Both the position numbers and the translations under genes were made by a program. A DNA stretch of 64,000 bases, taken from contig NZ_JAUDRZ010000008.1 in the NCBI RefSeq assembly GCF_030380735.1, forward strand, positions 1 through 64,000. Direction: 5' to 3'. Below, one piece after another: positions 36,586-46,451 of the stretch. The notes beneath the pieces were generated by a model. It did no database searches and was not told where the DNA came from. It was given only the letters and a program-made list of their open reading frames with translations. The stretch is from Rhizobium sp. S152 (lineage in GTDB: Bacteria > Pseudomonadota > Alphaproteobacteria > Rhizobiales > Rhizobiaceae). Every line of letters starts with the position of its first letter. Positions within the stretch are counted from its first letter, which is position 1.

Positions 36586-38835
36586 CTATCGCGCCTCTGC
36601 GCGGCGGGCGGAAAGCGCCACCACGGCCTGGACTTCCGTCAGCAATCTGATCGGATCGACCGGCTTTATCATGACCCTGTTTGCGCCATTGAGCAAGACT
36701 TGCCTGCGCGCTTCGTCGCGCTTGTCGGCGGTCAGCACGATGATCGGCACTCCGGGAATGTCGAGCCGCCGCTCGTGCCCGCGTAGCCGGCCAAGCATCT
36801 CGATGCCGTCGCCGCCGGGCATGGAAAGGTCGCTGATCACGATGTCGGGTCGCACGCTTCCCTCGGCCAGCGCATTGTCCAGCAACGCCTCGAAATGATC
36901 GACATGCTGCACCGCGTGGCCGGCCTTTTCGAGCATGGCGCGGATCAGCATGGCGTTGATCGGGTCGTCCTCGGCCAGCAGGATCCTGAGGCCGTGCTCG
37001 ATGCCGGACTCCGGGATCGCGGCGCTGAAGCCGGGCTGGTTGTCGTTGAGCGCGTCGCGCTTTTCCATGCCGCGCATGCGCCCGCGCAGCACGTCGATCA
37101 GCGACTGCTCGCGCAGCGGCCGGATCAGCCAGGCGTCGAACAGGTCGAGCGAATGGGCGTTGCGCTCCTCGGGGTTGACGAGGAAGATCTTGCGCAGGCC
37201 GAGCGCCGCGATCTCGACGCGGTCGGCCAGATGCGCGGAAAACTCCGCCGACATGCGGTGATCGACGATGATGTCGGTCGCCGGCCGTCCCTCGGCCTTC
37301 ATGGCGAGCAGCATCTCGCGCGCCGCTTCGCCGTCGGCGACGAGGCGGCAGTCTCCGCCGAGCGTGGCGATGGTTTCCGACAGCGCCATGCGCGCGGCAC
37401 CGGCCGGCGCCAGCACAAGCACGAGGCTGCCGCGCAGAACCGCGTCGCGGCGGCTGGCTTCGGAGATGTCGACGCCGAAGCGGATGCCGAACTCGCTCCC
37501 GGTGCCGCGCTCGCTGGAAACGGTGAGCGAGCCGCCGAACTCGCGCATGATGCGCGCCGAGATCGCCAGGCCGAGCCCGGTCCCGTTGCTGCGGTCGGTC
37601 ATCGTGCCGGCCTGCTCGAATTCGCCGAAGATGCGGGCCTGCTCGTCCTCGGTCATGCCGGGGCCGGTATCGGTGACGGTGATCAGGAGATCGCCGTCCT
37701 GCAGCGTCGCGCGGATGAAGACGCCGCCGACCTGGGTGAACTTGACGGCATTGCCGATGACGTTGAACAGCACCTGGCGAAGCCGGGCCGGATCGAAGTT
37801 CATGACATCGGGCACGTCGCAGGAAACCGTAGCGCCGATCTCGATGCCCTTTTCATGCGCCCGGTGCGCCAGCATCTCGACGACGCTTTCGATCAGCTTG
37901 CGCAACGATTCCGAGCGGGGGCGGAGCTGGAAGCGGCCGACCTCGATGGTGGAGAAGTCGAGCAGGTCCTCGACCAGCTGGGTCAGCGCATGGCCCGACT
38001 GGCGAATACCGGTGAGGTAATTCTGCTGCTCCTGCGTCAGCCGCGTCTCGGTGATGAGGTGCGTCATGCCGAGAATGCCCGACAGCGGCGTGCGGATCTC
38101 GTGGCTGACGGTGGCAAGCAGCCGGGATTTGGCGGCGCTGTGATACTCCGCCTTCTGCCGCGCTTCTTCGCGCGCCTGGGCGGCCATCCGCTCCTCGGTC
38201 ACGTCGCGGGCAATGCTCTGCATCAGCAGCCGGCCGTCGGCGGGATCGCGGGTGATCACGTCGCGCCAGGAATAGATGCGCTGCCCCTCCGGCGTCGAGA
38301 TCTCGACCTCGTAGCGATGCGGAGCGGCGCCCGGGCGGAACGCGATGCCCATCTCCTCGCAGGTCAGCCCCTCGGGATGAAGCCGCCCGGTGAGACGGCG
38401 GAACGTGTTGTTGGCACCGACGATGCGGCGGTCCATGTTGCGCGTGACGGTGATGTCCGCCAGCGCGTCGTGGATATCGGCGAAAAGCTGGCTTCCGCTG
38501 TCCTTCGGTATCGCGCTGGGCGTGCCGCCGATCCGCATCCGCCGCCGCGTGGAGAGAACCGCGAATGCCGCCAGAAACACGAGCGCGAGCACGCCGAGGC
38601 CGATTGCGAACATCAGCAGGCCGCCGGCGTAGGCGAGCGCCACGAGGGCGATGGCGGCGAGCACGCCTGATCCGCCGAGCCAGTAGGACAGGAGCTTTCG
38701 GGTCGTGCTTGCGCCGCGATATCGTGGACAAGATTGCTGATCGACGTCAGGCGCAGCCGGCTCACGATCACCGTGAGCAGCACTCCCGCCGAAAGCGGCG
38801 GCCAGTCTCTCCTGAAGTTCGCCCAGACTATACAT
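36586..38835 (-). CDS. Hybrid sensor histidine kinase with two receiver domains
   Basis: 749 aa. Two membrane segments (about 50-95), PAS domain (115-210), HisKA with phospho-His245 in SHEIRTP, ATPase with N362 and the DTGPGM motif (389-394). The first receiver (about 470-585) is degenerate: the acidic pair is lost (APAG) and the conserved Lys is Arg572. The second (617-745) has Asp623, Asp624, phosphoacceptor Asp669 and Lys724. The stimulus is unknown. No response regulator is adjacent. The start at 38835 has no strong ribosome site, so translation could begin further in. Confidence 0.85.
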   Translation of the reverse strand: MYSLGELQERLAAAFGGSAAHGDREPAAPDVDQQSCPRYRGASTTRKLLSYWLGGSGVLAAIALVALAYAGGLLMFAIGLGVLALVFLAAFAVLSTRRRMRIGGTPSAIPKDSGSQLFADIHDALADITVTRNMDRRIVGANNTFRRLTGRLHPEGLTCEEMGIAFRPGAAPHRYEVEISTPEGQRIYSWRDVITRDPADGRLLMQSIARDVTEERMAAQAREEARQKAEYHSAAKSRLLATVSHEIRTPLSGILGMTHLITETRLTQEQQNYLTGIRQSGHALTQLVEDLLDFSTIEVGRFQLRPRSESLRKLIESVVEMLAHRAHEKGIEIGATVSCDVPDVMNFDPARLRQVLFNVIGNAVKFTQVGGVFIRATLQDGDLLITVTDTGPGMTEDEQARIFGEFEQAGTMTDRSNGTGLGLAISARIMREFGGSLTVSSERGTGSEFGIRFGVDISEASRRDAVLRGSLVLVLAPAGAARMALSETIATLGGDCRLVADGEAAREMLLAMKAEGRPATDIIVDHRMSAEFSAHLADRVEIAALGLRKIFLVNPEERNAHSLDLFDAWLIRPLREQSLIDVLRGRMRGMEKRDALNDNQPGFSAAIPESGIEHGLRILLAEDDPINAMLIRAMLEKAGHAVQHVDHFEALLDNALAEGSVRPDIVISDLSMPGGDGIEMLGRLRGHERRLDIPGVPIIVLTADKRDEARRQVLLNGANRVMIKPVDPIRLLTEVQAVVALSARRAEAR

Positions 38836-38890
38836 GCCATTCGAGTAGCATGCAGGCCCTTCTAAATGCCTTCAGCAAATGGTTAAAACT

Positions 38891-39394
38891 TTAGCGATCC
38901 GCGTTTTTAGGTTGTATCAGCTCGTCCAATATCACGCATCCCGCGCCGATGGTGATGAAGCTGTCGGCCAGGTTGAAGACCGCGAAGGACCATGTCTCGG
39001 TGTAGAACAGGATGTAGTCGATGACGTGCCCGTAGAGAAAGCGGTCGATCAGGTTGCCGAGCGCGCCCGATATGATCAGCGCGTAGCCGAGATGCGCGAA
39101 GGTGCGCTGCTTGCCGGTCCTGCGCCACAGCCAGATGACGAAGGCGACGATGATCAACCGCATGCCGACGATGAACCAGCCATCCATGCCTTCCAGCATC
39201 GAGAAGGCGACGCCGAGGTTGTAGGTGCGGTAGAGCGCCAGCATCGGGATCACATGCACCGCCTGCTGCAGCGGCAACGTGTGATCGACGACGATCTTGA
39301 CGATCTGGTCGATGACGACGGCAAGGACGATGAAGATCAGGATCGGCAGCGGTCTTGAAAACAGCGCCGTGCGGTCTGACGTCTGCTCGGTCAT
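38891..39394 (-). CDS. lspA: Lipoprotein signal peptidase
   Basis: 167 aa with four membrane segments. Catalytic aspartates sit in [10 protein letters not shown] and FNLADSFI. LspA (signal peptidase II) cuts prolipoproteins before the step done by Lnt (11631-13235). Its ATG overlaps the stop of the upstream RNA methyltransferase by 4 bases. Confidence 0.95.
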   Translation of the reverse strand: MTEQTSDRTALFSRPLPILIFIVLAVVIDQIVKIVVDHTLPLQQAVHVIPMLALYRTYNLGVAFSMLEGMDGWFIVGMRLIIVAFVIWLWRRTGKQRTFAHLGYALIISGALGNLIDRFLYGHVIDYILFYTETWSFAVFNLADSFITIGAGCVILDELIQPKNADR

Positions 39395-40251
39395 TTGGCC
39401 TCGGTGAGTGAGAGGAGATGGCGCCGCGCCTCGAACAGCATCACGGCGCTGGCGACGGCGAGATTGAGCGAATCGGCGCGGCCCTGCTGCGGAATGCGGG
39501 CAAGGGCATCGGCCTGGCTGGCGAGATGCTCCGGCAGGCCGGATTGCTCGTTGCCCATCAGAATGACGACGGGCTTCTTCTTGTAGTCGATCGTGCGGTA
39601 GTCGACCGAGCCTGCCAGATGCGTGGCAACGACCGATACGCCGGCCTGCTTCTTCCAGGCGATGAACTCGTCGGGCGTCGCGCGCGCGACGGGAACGGCG
39701 AACACCGATCCCATGGTGGCGCGCACCGTCTCCAGCGAGAACGGGTCGGTCGATTCCCCGACGAGGATGACGCCGGAGGCGCCGGCGGCGTCGGCGGTGC
39801 GGATGATGGTGCCGAGATTGCCGGGGTCGCGCACCCGGTCGAGCGCGATCCACGTCTCGCCCTCACGCGGATGGATCTCGCGCAGCGGCTTCCAGCGGGT
39901 CTCGAAGATGCCGACGACCATCTGCGGATTGTCGCGCCGGGTAACCGAGGACAGCACCTTTTCGCTCACCTCGAGCACCAGCCCGCCGCCGGCGACCGTC
40001 TTCGCGGCCATCTGCTCAACGAGCGGCTTGCCCTTGGCGGCCTTGGCGTAGACGAGCGTGCGGATCGTCCAGCCGAGTTCGATCGCGTCGATGACGAGCT
40101 TCAGACCCTCGGCCATGAAGGTGCCGCTCTGCTCGCGGGTCTTCTTGTCGCTGAGCGCCTTGATGTCCTTGATGATCGGATTGGCAAGCGAGGTGACTTC
40201 CTTCACCTGCCCCACCCGGCGGGGACCGTGGTCGCGATGTTCGTGGCTCAT
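39391..40251 (-). CDS. TrmH/SpoU-family RNA methyltransferase
   Basis: 286 aa from ATG 40251. The N-terminal substrate-binding part includes [20 protein letters not shown]. The SPOUT knot has the three motifs [26 protein letters not shown] and [14 protein letters not shown], so it should 2'-O-methylate ribose in rRNA or tRNA. The exact target nucleotide is not clear. It is coupled by 4-base overlaps to the methyltransferase before it and to lspA after it. Confidence 0.9.
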   Translation of the reverse strand: MSHEHRDHGPRRVGQVKEVTSLANPIIKDIKALSDKKTREQSGTFMAEGLKLVIDAIELGWTIRTLVYAKAAKGKPLVEQMAAKTVAGGGLVLEVSEKVLSSVTRRDNPQMVVGIFETRWKPLREIHPREGETWIALDRVRDPGNLGTIIRTADAAGASGVILVGESTDPFSLETVRATMGSVFAVPVARATPDEFIAWKKQAGVSVVATHLAGSVDYRTIDYKKKPVVILMGNEQSGLPEHLASQADALARIPQQGRADSLNLAVASAVMLFEARRHLLSLTEAK

Positions 40252-41354
40252 TTCGGCACCCAGCGGGAAAAGAGGGATGTGGAGAGCGCGCGGCCGGGCG
40301 TATCGCCGTCGAGCCCGGCTTCGCGGATGACGAGCTCGCCCGATTCCACCACGCCGCCGGCGCCGCGCATGGTCTCGCGCATCAGCTCGTGGATCGAATA
40401 GAAGCTGGCGCGGATCGAATAGGCGGTCAGAACGAGGCCGACGGCCTTCGGCGACAGGATCTCGCGGCAGACATCCAGCATCAGCGGCAGGTGGTCGAAC
40501 AGGTGCCAGACCTCGCCGTTCGGCCCGCGTCCGAATTTCGGCGGGTCGGTGAGGATGATGTCGTAGCTGTTGCCGCGCCGTTCCTCGCGCAGGATGAACT
40601 TCATCGCGTCCTCGCAGATCCAGCGGATCGGCGCCTTGTCGAGCCGGCTCAGCGCCTGGTTCTCGCGCGCCCAGCCGATAGCCTTCTTCGAGGCGTCGAC
40701 ATGGGTGACCTCTGCGCCGGCGGCGGCCGCCACCAGCGACGCGACGCCGGTATAGCCGAACAGGTTCAGCACCTTGAGCGGCCGCCCGGCCGCCTCTACT
40801 TGCTGCTTCATCCATGTCCAGTGGACGATCTGCTCGGGAAACACGCCGACATGTCGGAACGAGGTGAACCGGCCGAGGAAATCCACGCCGAGAAGGTTGA
40901 GCGGCCACGTCTCGCCGAGCGCTTCCTTCGGAAACCGCCAGCGCCCGGTGCCTTCCTCGTCGGTGTCGCCGGTAAAGGCCGCGTCGATCTTGTCCCACAC
41001 CTGCTGCGGCAAGGAGGGCCGCCAGAGCGCCTGCGCTTCCGGACGGATGATGCGGTAGGGGCCGTATTGCTCCAGCTTCTCGCCGTTGCCGCTGTCGATC
41101 AGGTGAAAATCGCCGGCGCCCAGTGATTCAAGGATCACGGGAACGCGTTCGGGCGGGCGCTCGCCGCCGCGCGCCATCAGCGGGCGCTCGGGTGCTGCCG
41201 GCGCTGCCACGGGCTCGCGCGCGGCCTGCTGGCGCGGCGGTGCCGGCTTGTTCACGGGCTTTTGCGGGCGGCTGCTGCCGCGCTCGTCGCCCCGGCGTCC
41301 GCCGGATGGACCGGCGGCGGACTTCTGGCCCGGCCGGCGTTCTTTTTGTCTCAA
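40248..41354 (-). CDS. SAM-dependent methyltransferase, RlmI-like
   Basis: 368 aa if it begins at TTG 41354 behind GGAAG; the frame is open to GTG 41411, and the first conserved residues come only near 41174, so the start is uncertain. The first 90 residues are low-complexity (Pro, Ala, Arg, Gly). The domain then has NLFGYTGVASLVAAAAGAEVTHVDAS for SAM and DPPKFGRG for the substrate base, as in class I rRNA cytosine methyltransferases. The target is not known. It is the first gene of a chain of three with 4-base overlaps ending in lspA. Confidence 0.82.
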   Translation of the reverse strand: MRQKERRPGQKSAAGPSGGRRGDERGSSRPQKPVNKPAPPRQQAAREPVAAPAAPERPLMARGGERPPERVPVILESLGAGDFHLIDSGNGEKLEQYGPYRIIRPEAQALWRPSLPQQVWDKIDAAFTGDTDEEGTGRWRFPKEALGETWPLNLLGVDFLGRFTSFRHVGVFPEQIVHWTWMKQQVEAAGRPLKVLNLFGYTGVASLVAAAAGAEVTHVDASKKAIGWARENQALSRLDKAPIRWICEDAMKFILREERRGNSYDIILTDPPKFGRGPNGEVWHLFDHLPLMLDVCREILSPKAVGLVLTAYSIRASFYSIHELMRETMRGAGGVVESGELVIREAGLDGDTPGRALSTSLFSRWVPK

Positions 41355-41470
41355 CGTGGTCTTCCGCGTGCTGAATTCGATAGAGCCCGTGCAAATAGCA
41401 TTCCGTTTCACCTTGGCAAAGCGCTTTCCGGCTGGGATAGTTTGCCGAAGTCGAAATGGGAGGATTTCAG

Positions 41471-41923
41471 ATGGACTTGATCGGCGAAGAGCGCATCACC
41501 GCCCCACGCGATATCGTCTGGGCGGCGCTGAACGATCCCGAGGTGTTGAAGCAGTGCATACCGGGCTGTCAGACGCTCGAATTGAAGTCGCCGACGGAGT
41601 TGACGGCGGCCGTCAAGCTCAAGGTCGGTCCCGTCTCAGCCACCTTCAACGGTGAGGTGACGCTGTCGAATATCAACGCGCCGGAGAGCTACACCATATT
41701 CGGCGAAGGCAAGGGCGGCATCGCGGGCTTTGCCAAGGGTGGCGCCGATGTCGTGCTGAAGGAGGACGGAGCAGAGACGATCCTGCAATACGCCGCTCGC
41801 GCGCAGGTCGGCGGCAAGATCGCCCAGCTCGGCGCCCGACTGGTGGATTCCACATCGCAAAAGCTGGCACGGCAGTTCTTTTCGGATTTCAACGCGGCGG
41901 TAAGCGCGAGGGCGGCGCAATAG
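41471..41923 (+). CDS. CoxG-like SRPBCC-domain protein
   Basis: 150 aa from ATG 41471 behind GGGAGG. It resembles the carbon monoxide dehydrogenase subunit G family (APRDIVWAALNDPEVLKQCIPGC; VGPVSATFNGEV; GGKIAQLGARLVDSTSQKLARQFF), a START-like fold that often binds membranes or carotenoids. No molybdenum CO dehydrogenase genes are near, so it is an orphan and the CoxG name should not be taken to mean CO oxidation here. Confidence 0.82.
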   Translation: MDLIGEERITAPRDIVWAALNDPEVLKQCIPGCQTLELKSPTELTAAVKLKVGPVSATFNGEVTLSNINAPESYTIFGEGKGGIAGFAKGGADVVLKEDGAETILQYAARAQVGGKIAQLGARLVDSTSQKLARQFFSDFNAAVSARAAQ

Positions 41924-41934
41924 GAGCTTGTGAA

Positions 41935-42408
41935 TTGACTGAGATCGCCGCCTCGTCGCCGTCCATGAACTGGATCATCCGCTCCGCGCGACGAGAGGAT
42001 CTGGAAACGCTTGCCGATATCTACCTCTCGGTACGCCGATCCACCTTCACCTGGGTCGATCCGCTGCGCTTTCGCCACGAGGATTTCTTCTCGCACACGC
42101 AGGGCGAAATGCTCTGGCTGGCAGAGACGCCGGATGGCGAGATATCGGGTTTCATGACGCTCTGGGCCGCCGACGATTTCATCCACATGCTCTACATCAG
42201 CCCGTATTGGCAGGCCAAAGGCGCGGGCAAGGCGCTGCTCCACAGCCTGCCGGACTGGCCGCACCACACCTACCGCCTGAAATGCCTGGTCAACAACACC
42301 GCCGCCAAGGCCTTTTACGTCGCCAACGGTTTCACCGTGACGGGAGAGGGCCGATCCGCCGAGGGCGATTATGAGGAACTGACTTTTGTCGCGGGTGGGC
42401 GAACCTGA
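41935..42408 (+). CDS. GNAT-family N-acetyltransferase
   Basis: 157 aa, using TTG 41935 behind TAGGAG; ATG 41965 is an alternative without a ribosome site. The acetyl-CoA pocket is AKGAGKALLHSL (about 97-108) and the closing AAKAFYVANGF is the usual GNAT helix. The substrate is unknown. It starts 11 bases after the CoxG-like gene and is likely co-transcribed with it. Confidence 0.8.
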   Translation: MTEIAASSPSMNWIIRSARREDLETLADIYLSVRRSTFTWVDPLRFRHEDFFSHTQGEMLWLAETPDGEISGFMTLWAADDFIHMLYISPYWQAKGAGKALLHSLPDWPHHTYRLKCLVNNTAAKAFYVANGFTVTGEGRSAEGDYEELTFVAGGRT

Positions 42409-42440
42409 TACCCGCCCACGCGTATTTTTCAATGCCGATC

Positions 42441-43652
42441 TCAACCAGGCTGTGCCACCGCTTCCCGCTCCCGAGGCAGCGGTGGGAAGGCGAGTGCGAT
42501 GGCTGCGGCTCCGAGGCCGACCAACGCCGAGCCGATGAACAGCCAGGAATAATTGGCGTAGGTGTCGAAGATCCAGCCGCCGATCAGCGGTCCGAAAGCC
42601 ATGCCGATGCTTGACAGCATGGTGGCGGCGCCGAGCACGGTGCCGACGATCTTCGGTCCGAAATATTCGCGCGCCAGCACCGCGTAGAGCGGCATCACGC
42701 CGCCATAGGCGCCGCCGAAGATGATGGCGAGCGCGTAGAATTGGCTGAGTTCGCTGACCAGAAGATAGGTCGCCAGCGCCGCCGCCTGCACCGTGAGGCC
42801 TGCGACGAGAACGGGCTTGACGCCGAGCCTGTCGGCCAGCGTGCCATAGAGGATGCGGCCGCCAAGGCCGGCGAGCCCTTCGACGCTGTAGATGCTGACA
42901 GCCGCCATCGGCGCGATGCCGCAGATGCTGGCATAGTTGACCATATGGAAGATCGGCCCCGAATGCGCCGCGCAGCAGGCGAAGAAGGTGAAGCCGAGGA
43001 CGAGGAACTGCGGCGAGCGGAAGACGCTCATGAGCGATGGCCGGCGGCCGTCCTCGGTGAAGGCATTGGCCTCCGGCTCTTCCGTCTCTTCCGCCGGGCG
43101 ACGCACCAAAAGCGCCGCCGGGATCAGCAGAACCCAGGCGCCGATGCCGATAATCAGCATCGCGGTGCGCCAGTCGGAGGCGGAGATCAGCCAGCGTGCG
43201 AAGGGAGAGATCGTCATCGGCGCGACGCCCATGCCGGCCGAGACCAGCGATACGGCAAGCCCCCGGTTTTCCTTGAACCAGCCCATGGTCGCCGCCATCA
43301 TCGGCGCAAAGAACGTGCTGGCCGCGACGCCGACGAGGATGCCGTAGCTGAGCTGGAACGCGAGCAGTGTCTCGGCCCGGCTGGCGACGACGAGCGCCAG
43401 CCCCAGCAGCGCCGATCCCGTCAGCACCACGGCGCGCGGCCCGAAGCGGTCGCTCGCCGCACCCCAGACGAATCCGCCGATCCCCATGACGATGAAGTTG
43501 AGCGTCATCGCGGTGGCGATGCCGGCATGCGACCAGCCGGTTTCCTCGGCGATCGGCTCCTGGAAGATGGCAAGCGAAAACATCGCGCCGAGCGCGACGC
43601 ATGTCATCAGCGCACCGGCGCCGACGATGACCCAACGATAGGAAATGCTCAT
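42441..43652 (-). CDS. Major facilitator transporter, OFA/MCT-like
   Basis: 403 aa with 12 predicted segments. The FQEPIAEETGWS stretch in the first loop, GAASDRFGPRAV after segment 2 and LYGTLADRLGVK in the second half are typical of the oxalate-formate/monocarboxylate branch. The substrate is probably a small organic acid. It is convergent with the GNAT gene. The 187 bases to lapA have no other feature. Confidence 0.85.
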   Translation of the reverse strand: MSISYRWVIVGAGALMTCVALGAMFSLAIFQEPIAEETGWSHAGIATAMTLNFIVMGIGGFVWGAASDRFGPRAVVLTGSALLGLALVVASRAETLLAFQLSYGILVGVAASTFFAPMMAATMGWFKENRGLAVSLVSAGMGVAPMTISPFARWLISASDWRTAMLIIGIGAWVLLIPAALLVRRPAEETEEPEANAFTEDGRRPSLMSVFRSPQFLVLGFTFFACCAAHSGPIFHMVNYASICGIAPMAAVSIYSVEGLAGLGGRILYGTLADRLGVKPVLVAGLTVQAAALATYLLVSELSQFYALAIIFGGAYGGVMPLYAVLAREYFGPKIVGTVLGAATMLSSIGMAFGPLIGGWIFDTYANYSWLFIGSALVGLGAAAIALAFPPLPREREAVAQPG

Positions 43653-43839
43653 GACCGCCTAACCTCCACGCCAGCGATAGCAAACCTGGCGCGTCTCCCC
43701 GGAGGTTATCCGTCGCGCCATCACGCTTATGAAGACGTTCGAGCCGAGGCGATTGCGACATTGCCTCGAATTTTTTTCAGGCCGGCACCCGGTCGGGGAG
43801 GATTTGCGCTGGCCGAGGTCGTATGGTTCGCCGCCCGCC

Positions 43840-44172
43840 TTATCGCGAGGGCAGCTGCCCCGCGATGTTTTCGGAACGGGCCTTGTGACGGTCGGCTTCG
43901 CCCTGCCAGCGAACGGCTTCCTTGGCTTCGAAGCGGGCGCGCCTGCGGTGCTTGCCCTGATTGAACCATGTGGCGGCCGAGCCGATCAGCATGCCGGCGA
44001 TGACGGCAATAAACAGGAAGACGAACAGCGGCGCGGAGATCGACAGTACCTGGTCTTCGGGCCGGAAGGGATTGAACGCCATCGTCACGCTCTGCCGGTT
44101 GGCCACGCAGAAGATGATGAGCACAATGCCGATTGGCAGCAAAATCAAAAGGTTGATGATCTTTTTCGCCAT
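43840..44172 (-). CDS. LapA-domain (DUF1049) membrane protein
   Basis: 110 aa with two membrane segments (about 6-24 and 46-68), the second followed by a basic helical cytosolic tail (KHRRRARFEAKEA). The pattern matches lipopolysaccharide assembly protein A domain proteins (LapA, formerly YciS), which in enterobacteria take part in regulated LpxC turnover. The companion lapB is not in the window. It follows ihfB on the same strand. Confidence 0.75.
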   Translation of the reverse strand: MAKKIINLLILLPIGIVLIIFCVANRQSVTMAFNPFRPEDQVLSISAPLFVFLFIAVIAGMLIGSAATWFNQGKHRRRARFEAKEAVRWQGEADRHKARSENIAGQLPSR

Positions 44173-44282
44173 GCTTCGGCCTCCGTATGCATCAGGTCGG
44201 CGCCGTTTTTCCCGGCGCTTCGACCATGCAGAATAGGCGCGCCACGGCGGAGTTCAAGTGCCGTCAGGTCGCAGGCGGTGGA

Positions 44283-44582
44283 TCAATCGTCCTGGTCGGC
44301 CTGGCCGGGATTCAGCCGCTCGCGCAACTCCTTGCCGGTCTTGAAGAAGGGCACCCACTTCTCCTCGACGAACACGGTGTCGCCGGTGCGCGGATTGCGG
44401 CCGGAGCGGGAAGGGCGGTTCTTCACCGAGAAGGCGCCGAAGCCGCGCAGCTCCACGCGGTTGCCCGCGGCCAGCGCATCGGTGATCTCGTCGAGAACGG
44501 CGTTGACGATATTCTCGACGTCACGATGATAAAGATGTGGGTTGCGTGCCGCAACGATCTGCACCAGTTCGGACTTGATCAC
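44283..44582 (-). CDS. ihfB: Integration host factor beta subunit
   Basis: 99 aa. A full HU/IHF fold: [17 protein letters not shown] at the start, [29 protein letters not shown] in the DNA-binding arms. IHF-beta pairs with IHF-alpha to bend DNA, notably at sigma-54 promoters, which rpoN in this window serves. It follows sppA, 29 bases downstream on the same strand, as is common in proteobacteria. Confidence 0.94.
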   Translation of the reverse strand: MIKSELVQIVAARNPHLYHRDVENIVNAVLDEITDALAAGNRVELRGFGAFSVKNRPSRSGRNPRTGDTVFVEEKWVPFFKTGKELRERLNPGQADQDD

Positions 44583-44611
44583 AGTCGCCCCCTTAAATTA
44601 TTGATTTCTTA

Positions 44612-45562
44612 TCACTCGTGGCCAACCTGCCAAACTGAAACGAGCCCGTCAAGAAGCAACTTCTGCGGCAGGATTCCAGTGAAGTCCTGGCCCTTGACGA
44701 GATCGCCGTAGCCGAGCAGCTGCAGGATCTGCGAAGTGGCGCCGGCGAGCAGGAACGGCGTGCTGCTCTTCTTGTCCCACTCGATCTCCGGCAGGTCCTT
44801 GCTGACGTTGCGCGTGGCGAGATAGGCGCGGATATCCTGGTCGTCGCCGAGCTGGTCGATCAGCTTCACCTTCAGCGCCTGGCGGCCGGTAAAGATGGTG
44901 CCGTCGGCGAGCTTCAGCACCTCCTCGCGCGGCAGCTTGCGGCGTTCGGCGACGAGATCGACGAACCAGCCATAGCTGTCGACGATCATGTTGTTGATCA
45001 TCGCCTTGGCCTCTTCGCTGGCCGGATGGAAGGGCGAGGGCTCCGCCTTCAGCGGCGAGGACTTGATCTCCTCCATGGAGACGCCGAGCTTGTCGAGAAG
45101 CGGCTTGACCTGCGGATACTGGAAGATGACGCCGATCGAGCCGGTGATCGAGCTGTCGCCGGCAATGATCATGTCGCCGGCGGTAGCGATCATGTAGCCG
45201 GCGGACGCCGCCAGCGTGCGTACGTCGGAAACGACGGGCTTCTTGGCGGCGATGGCGCGGATCGCCTTGAAGATGCGCTCGCCGCCATAGGTCGTGCCGC
45301 CGGGCGACGAGATCGAGACCACCACGGCCTTGACCGCATCGTTCTTCTCGATCTTCGCCAGCCGTTCCAGTAGCTCGTCATTGTCGGTGATCAGGCCGGA
45401 AATGGTGACGTGGGCCACATGCGGGCGGCTTGTTCCGCTGTCCTCGAACCAGAAGCCGTAGGCCGCGAGCGCGATGCCCAGCACCAGCAGAACGGCAACG
45501 ATCCGCCAGAAGCTGAGCTTGCGGCGAAGTCTGCGCCGATCGGCGATTGTCGAGCTATCCAT
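44612..45562 (-). CDS. sppA: Signal peptide peptidase SppA
   Basis: 316 aa from ATG 45562 behind GGAGGAACT. One N-terminal membrane segment (about 17-38) anchors a single S49 domain, so this is the short form that assembles into rings. Ser142 in TGSIGV and Lys172 in SPLKAEPSPF form the catalytic dyad. It degrades remnant signal peptides in the membrane. The next gene on the strand is ihfB. Confidence 0.93.
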   Translation of the reverse strand: MDSSTIADRRRLRRKLSFWRIVAVLLVLGIALAAYGFWFEDSGTSRPHVAHVTISGLITDNDELLERLAKIEKNDAVKAVVVSISSPGGTTYGGERIFKAIRAIAAKKPVVSDVRTLAASAGYMIATAGDMIIAGDSSITGSIGVIFQYPQVKPLLDKLGVSMEEIKSSPLKAEPSPFHPASEEAKAMINNMIVDSYGWFVDLVAERRKLPREEVLKLADGTIFTGRQALKVKLIDQLGDDQDIRAYLATRNVSKDLPEIEWDKKSSTPFLLAGATSQILQLLGYGDLVKGQDFTGILPQKLLLDGLVSVWQVGHE

Positions 45563-45772
45563 AGTTCCTCCAGTCCGCCGGACCCCGCGGACACCCGATC
45601 GATCTAGGGCTCGCAAGGCTTGCGGAAATGTCGCTTAGCCGGATTTTATTTCCGTTGTTGCTTGTTGCAGAAAAAATTCCTTATTGGCAAGGCAGTGTAA
45701 TAATGCGAAACGAACTGTGATCCGCCGAGAACTTACCTATATAGGTTTCCCGATCACCACACGGACCAGGTT

Positions 45773-46438
45773 ATGCTCAATACTTTGAACACAAGCGGAA
45801 AGGCTGAATATGTGAAGCCCGCGAGGAGCGCCTATGGCGACGCGCGGTTCCATTCCGCCCGCGTCCGCCGCCTGAAAGTGCTGCTGCCTGTCGCCGCCGT
45901 CATCGTTTCGCTTGCTTTCATCGGCGTCTCGCTGTTTCGCACCTACCTGCCCGAAAACATCAAGATCGAAGGCGCCAAGATCGAAAACGGCAAGGTCGTG
46001 ATGGAAAAGCCGGCCATATCAGGCCGCAATTCCGACGGTATCAACTATTCGATGCTGGCCGAGCGTGCGCTGCAGGATATCAAGAACCCGAACCTCATCA
46101 CGCTCGAAACGATCAAGGCGGCGGTTCCCGTCAAGGACGATTTGATCGCCAGGGTTGAGGCAACCGCGGCCGATTACGATCGCGCCACCGACAATCTCGA
46201 CGTGAAATCGCCCTTCGTCATTCAGCTGAGCAGCGGCATGAAGGCCGATTTCCAGTCCGCCAAGGTTGATATCAAGGGCGGCAAGCTTGCAACGCAGGAT
46301 CCCGTGACCATCCAAAAAGATGGCGCGTCGATTGTTGCGAACTCACTCAATATGACGGATAAGGGGCGGACGATTACATTCGAGGGGAATGTACGCATGA
46401 ATGTCGATCCATCCGCCATTCGCAAACAGGGCAGCTAA
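45773..46438 (+). CDS. lptC: LPS export protein LptC
   Basis: 221 aa. One membrane segment (about 34-54) and a periplasmic beta-jellyroll with NIKIEGAKIENGKVVMEKP. It is larger and weakly conserved relative to the enterobacterial protein, but its place directly before lptA and lptB makes the call strong. LptC relays lipopolysaccharide from LptB2FG to LptA. The 210 bases before it hold an AT-rich stretch that probably includes its promoter. Confidence 0.88.
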   Translation: MLNTLNTSGKAEYVKPARSAYGDARFHSARVRRLKVLLPVAAVIVSLAFIGVSLFRTYLPENIKIEGAKIENGKVVMEKPAISGRNSDGINYSMLAERALQDIKNPNLITLETIKAAVPVKDDLIARVEATAADYDRATDNLDVKSPFVIQLSSGMKADFQSAKVDIKGGKLATQDPVTIQKDGASIVANSLNMTDKGRTITFEGNVRMNVDPSAIRKQGS

Positions 46439-46451
46439 CAGCCGGGTCACC

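Noticed and set aside
36895..38670. Open frame of 591 codons on the plus strand
   Set aside because: It is antisense to the hybrid histidine kinase and has biased composition only.
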